Both the position numbers and the translations under genes were made by a program. DNA of 64,000 bases from Ridgeia piscesae (taxonomy: Eukaryota > Annelida > Polychaeta > Sabellida > Siboglinidae): NCBI GenBank assembly GCA_025642075.2, contig JAODUO010000054.1, positions 317,501 to 381,500 on the forward strand, given 5' to 3'. Shown here piece by piece: positions 62,201 to 64,000 of this stretch. The notes under the pieces are model-generated. The model was given only the letters and a program-made list of their open reading frames with translations. It did not search any database and was not told the origin of the DNA. How positions within the stretch are numbered: position 1 is the stretch's first letter; every line of letters starts with the position of its first letter.

Positions 62201-64000
62201 TGTTTGAGGTGGAGTGTATCCATTTACAACTGTGCACCATTTGTATGGTGAACTAGTGACTTACCTGATGCTTGTTTGAGGTGGAGTGTATCCATTCACA
62301 ACCGTGCACCATTTGTATGGTGAACTAGTGACTTACCTGATGCTTGTTTGAGATGGAGTGTATCCATTCACAACCGTGCACCATTTGTATGGTGAACTAG
62401 TGACTTGCATGATGCTTGTTTGAGGTGGAGTGTATCCATTCACAAAGTGCACCATTTGTATGGTGAACTAGTGACTTACATGATGCTTGTTTGAGGTGGA
62501 GTGTATCCATTCACAATGTGCACCATTTGTATGGTGAACTAGTGACTTGCATGATGCTTGTTTGAGGTGGAGTGTATCCATTCACAATGTGCACCATTTG
62601 TATGGTGAACTAGTGACTTACCTGATGCTTGTTTGAGGTGGAGTGTATCCATTTACAACTGTGCACCATTTGTATGGTGAACTAGTGACTTACATGATGC
62701 TTGTTTGAGGTGGAGTGTATCCATTCACAATGTGCACCATTTGTATGGTGAACTAGTGACTTGCATGATGCTTGTTTGAGGTGGAGTGTATCCATTCACA
62801 ACCGTGCACCATTTGTATGGTGAACTAGTGACTTACCTGATGCTTGTTTGAGGTGGAGTTTATCCATTCACAACCGTGCACCATTTGTATGGTGAACTAG
62901 TGACTTACATGATGCTTGTTTGAGGTGGAGTTTATCCATTCACAACCGTGCACCATTTGTATGGTGAACTAATGACTTACATGATGCTTGTTTGAGGTGG
63001 AGTGTATCCATTCACAACCATGCACCATTTGTATGGTGAACTAGTGACTTGTATGATGCTTGTTTGAGGTGGAGTGTATCCATTCACAATGTGCACCATT
63101 TGTCCACTGCAGCATGCGTCATATGATCAGCGCATCAGACACTTGGAGGAGGAACGCAAGAAGGCTCAGGATGAGATACGAAGGCGACAGACAGAGGTAT
63201 GTGAGGACTGCACACACTCTGGCTGACAGCCTTTGCAATGTGTGGAAGTTCACTGGTTCAGTAGTAAAGTGTCCTAGTCAGATTTGATGGGTGGATGTGT
63301 GGGTGGGTGGTTGGGTGCATGGGTTAGTGCCTGGATAGGTGGGCACACAGGTGGGTGGCTGCTTGCACGGGTGGGTGCCTGAATGTGTGCGCGTGTGTTG
63401 GTCTCAGTTTGGACTGTGAGAACAGGTAAACATTTGACAGGTTGATTGATGCTATGCACATGTATTTATTATTTGAAAATTATAATTGAAACTAATAATG
63501 TATTATTGTAGTCGCATACTACTTATTAAGTAACTACTATACAGTTGTTTATGTCTACACTTACTAGATTGATATATAATTTACATCAATATTACTTTTA
63601 ATTAACTTTTAGTCCTAGTTCAGATCTCTACAAAAATGAACAAATTAGACATATTTATTTATTTATGTTTATTTATATTTTTACTTGTATTATCATTTTA
63701 ATATCTAAGTTACAATTATATTTTATTTTATCGAATATTGTACTGTAAACATTTCTGAACAGAAGTCTACTTTAGATTTTAGTGTGTAAATAAAGTTATT
63801 AATAGTATTATTATACATGAAGCCAACTGTTTGTGTGTCACCTGTAGATCGGAGCTCTTCAGTCAAAGCTCAGGGACAGTCAATTATCGACACATGACAG
63901 TCTCACTGCCTTAAAGTCAGAGCTGAGTCGACGCGATGACACGATTCAGATGCTGCGTCGAGACGTTCTTCGTCTGCAAGAGAAGAGAGACTCCTTCCAG
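46155..64000 (+). CDS. Long coiled-coil protein, 5' part (11 exons, open at right edge)
   Basis: Eleven plus-strand exons join in phase to 467 residues and continue past the window. Exons: 46155-46346, 47815-47964, 53047-53130, 53930-54061, 55276-55346, 56134-56269, 56788-56955, 57390-57536, 59278-59361, 63113-63196 and 63848-64000. After a Gly-rich N-terminal segment (WAAAVAPGTGGGKHMF) the protein is nearly all charged amphipathic helix rich in E, K, R, Q and L, with no transmembrane segment or signal peptide. A single non-coil patch, about residues 176-206 (STGRWDVDGLKFRAVTFDQV), interrupts it. Such proteins are typically cytoskeletal, centrosomal, Golgi or ciliary, but I cannot name the family. 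Five internal exons are exact multiples of 21 nt, and all but one junction are phase 0. Start: an ATG preceded by CCAAT and E-box motifs. Confidence 0.85.
47815..47964 (+). CDS. Coiled-coil gene exon 2
   Basis: 50 codons, phase 0. Acceptor GTTGTAG, donor GTTTGT. It encodes VRLRTMQSYVSDLCEQN and then EELEKEANKRVAMLEEKLKK, a clear heptad helix. Confidence 0.88.
48415..48690. repeat. Dispersed repeat pair, copy 1
   Basis: It shares a TTGGAC.GGTAAAACCC core, a GGGTGGAC.GGT segment, CAAAGTCATAG and TGTGTCCACCAAAA.ATG in the same order with 49626-49815. Confidence 0.65.
49626..49815. repeat. Dispersed repeat pair, copy 2
   Basis: Second copy of the 48415 element in the same intron, about 1.2 kb away, same orientation. 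Confidence 0.65.
52225..52470. repeat. (TA)n-rich array with ACATGTGTACATATAACAATAC spacers
   Basis: Four TA runs separated by a repeated spacer (TACATATAACAATACAT), period about 80 bp, in the coiled-coil gene's large intron. Confidence 0.9.
53047..53130 (+). CDS. Coiled-coil gene exon 3 (84 nt)
   Basis: 28 codons (four heptads), phase 0, encoding DYSIRCKELEREVKTAILDR, then NAALKLK. Acceptor GTTCCAG, donor GTATGT. Confidence 0.88.
53515..53929 (+). repeat. Minisatellite of about 60 bp ending in the acceptor of coiled-coil exon 4 (about 7 copies)
   Basis: The unit contains CTGTTGTGACCATGAGTATCAG|GA and an AT-rich spacer TGCATATATATGTTAGTGAT. The last, diverged unit supplies the real acceptor TTCATATCAG|GAGG. 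Confidence 0.9.
53930..54061 (+). CDS. Coiled-coil gene exon 4
   Basis: 44 codons, phase 0, from EVQEKSRRLEHHVGLLRED to SNARSTGRWD. Acceptor TCATATCAG, donor GTAAGT. The acceptor is the last unit of a repeat array. Confidence 0.88.
54341..55112 (+). repeat. 35-bp minisatellite, about 22 nearly identical copies
   Basis: The unit is TTGCTTTGCTTACTAGGCAT plus TACAAGTGTTGTTAC. Only a few single-base differences occur across 770 bp, which suggests recent expansion or homogenisation. It is intronic (between coiled-coil exons 4 and 5). Unlike other arrays here it does not touch an exon. Confidence 0.97.
55276..55346 (+). CDS. Coiled-coil gene exon 5
   Basis: 71 nt encoding VDGLKFRAVTFDQVFGSIDE and IAK plus two bases. 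Acceptor TATTGCAG, donor GTAAGT. It is a non-coiled conserved-looking patch. Confidence 0.87.
55645..55925 (+). mobile_element. tRNA-derived SINE
   Basis: The head resembles a tRNA promoter: GGTGTAGTGGCAGGAG (A box-like) and GGGTACAAATCC (B box-like) about 30 nt apart. A body with CTTGGGCAAGTTTTCCACTC and CTCAGCTGCATGAATG and a tail with AGTAAAGTGCTTTGG follow, as in many invertebrate SINEs. It lies in the intron after coiled-coil exon 5. Confidence 0.65.
56134..56269 (+). CDS. Coiled-coil gene exon 6
   Basis: It completes a Thr codon, then reads KSSEEILEGHIHDLRKQI and DKLRSDIYQLKEEHKSSVEQ. Acceptor TGTTGCAG, donor GTGACG. Confidence 0.88.
56355..56787 (+). repeat. Degenerate repeat around GACAGGTGTATGTGTT leading into the exon 7 acceptor
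   Basis: Many imperfect copies of TTGACAGGTGTATG, each an AG|GTGTATG acceptor-like site, run directly into the real acceptor TTGTAG|GTGTATGAG. Confidence 0.75.
56788..56955 (+). CDS. Coiled-coil gene exon 7 (168 nt)
   Basis: 56 codons (eight heptads), phase 0, from VYEKDQALSTVECTLSSSL to KISSLTLE. Acceptor TTGTAG, donor GTATAG. A degenerate repeat of the acceptor region precedes it. Confidence 0.85.
57080..57389 (+). repeat. Degenerate pyrimidine-rich repeat (TGCTGTTGTTTCTCA) before exon 8
   Basis: About 15 imperfect copies of a T/C/G-rich unit run into the exon 8 acceptor TGCTGTTGTTCAG, in effect an extended polypyrimidine tract. Confidence 0.7.
57390..57536 (+). CDS. Coiled-coil gene exon 8 (147 nt)
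   Basis: 49 codons (seven heptads), phase 0, MQGKERKLLGLESKITDLHS to KKEADLARQ. Acceptor TTGTTCAG, donor GTCCGC. Confidence 0.85.
57557..57962 (-). pseudogene. LINE reverse transcriptase C-terminal fragment (decayed)
   Basis: On the minus strand, broken frames read KMKGRVYTTCVRSCLL, then RRRRLRWYGHVEGRDD, then WLKGCTKLVVEG. These are the hallmark end blocks of RTE/other LINE reverse transcriptases. Stops and a frameshift interrupt it. It lies antisense in the intron after coiled-coil exon 8, next to the foldback element. Confidence 0.75.
57965..58499. mobile_element. Foldback MITE with terminal inverted repeats of about 200 bp
   Basis: The left arm starts AAGGGATACTCCAGTCAG and the right arm ends CTGACTGGAGTATCCTTTT. 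Homology continues inward through TTCACAG, ACTTACAT, TATTGGTTGTG, CGTTAATAAACAATTA, GGCGCTGCCATCTTGAGACT and TATGC(G/A)CCAGTGACGTAA. The loop is about 58166-58305. No ORF. It lies in an intron of the coiled-coil gene. Confidence 0.92.
59137..59227. repeat. (TA)n microsatellite
   Basis: TA run with short ATT breaks, about 50 bp before coiled-coil exon 9. Confidence 0.95.
59278..59361 (+). CDS. Coiled-coil gene exon 9 (84 nt)
   Basis: 28 codons, phase 0, LAESTDMIEQLRQELDELQ then EEHRSIENS. Acceptor TTGTTGCAG, donor GTAAGT. Confidence 0.88.
59505..63103 (+). repeat. Minisatellite of about 71 bp, about 50 copies, ending at the exon 10 acceptor
   Basis: The unit is CACCATTTGTATGGTGAACT, AGTGACTTGCATGATGCTTG, TTTGAGGTGGAGTGTATCC and ATTCACAACCGTG. 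Variants at fixed positions (GCATGA/ACATGA/ACCTGA, GTGT/GTTT, ACCGTG/ATGTG) define subtypes. The last unit is cut at CACCATTTGT, immediately followed by the CCACTGCAG acceptor. Confidence 0.97.
63113..63196 (+). CDS. Coiled-coil gene exon 10 (84 nt)
   Basis: 28 codons, phase 0, HASYDQRIRHLEEERKKAQD then EIRRRQTE. Acceptor CCACTGCAG, donor GTATGT. It follows a 3.6 kb repeat array. Confidence 0.88.
63848..64000 (+). CDS. Coiled-coil gene exon 11 (runs off window)
   Basis: At least 51 codons, phase 0, IGALQSKLRDSQLSTHDS to RDVLRLQEKRDSFQ. Acceptor ACCTGTAG. It is still open at the right edge. Confidence 0.85.
   Translation, partial: MGALQSKLRDSQLSTHDSLTALKSELSRRDDTIQMLRRDVLRLQEKRDSFQ

Overview
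The window is animal (metazoan) nuclear DNA. It is AT-rich, with short exons, GT-AG introns, long microsatellites, transposable-element fragments and many intronic minisatellites. The conserved proteins and the LINE type suggest a marine invertebrate, possibly a mollusc or another lophotrochozoan, but the species cannot be fixed from sequence alone. There is no sign of bacterial, plastid or mitochondrial DNA, and no tRNA, rRNA or CRISPR.

Layout. (1) About 1-8995, minus strand: the 5' part of a SAC1 phosphoinositide phosphatase gene (SACM1L ortholog). Seven coding exons give the N-terminal 254 residues; the catalytic half lies beyond the left edge. (2) 10778-26572, minus strand: a complete ELMO (engulfment and cell motility, CED-12) gene of 21 coding exons and about 712 residues. 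All exon phases agree except for one extra base in exon 14. (3) About 26.6-46.1 kb: no host gene that I can support. It holds microsatellites, dispersed repeats and a nearly full-length non-LTR retrotransposon (36707-40478) inserted into a tandem duplication. (4) 46155-64000, plus strand: the 5' part of a long coiled-coil protein gene, 11 exons, open at the right edge.

SACM1L and ELMO lie head-to-tail on the minus strand. SACM1L (ER/Golgi PI4P phosphatase) and ELMO (partner of DOCK Rac exchange factors) have no known joint pathway. The coiled-coil gene could not be named.

Main unusual observation: in all three genes, tandem repeat arrays are built from, or abut, the splice junctions themselves. 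At least five arrays or duplications contain a copy of a real exon-intron boundary: SACM1L exon 7 donor, SACM1L exon 4 acceptor, ELMO exon 20 donor and acceptor, and ELMO exon 21 acceptor. Three or four more in the coiled-coil gene run directly into an acceptor. They place dozens of decoy splice sites beside real exons. Other points are a frameshift in ELMO exon 14, a single nonsense codon in an otherwise open LINE ORF, a hAT-like element with 8-bp target duplications, a long foldback MITE, and coiled-coil exons whose lengths are exact multiples of one heptad (21 nt).
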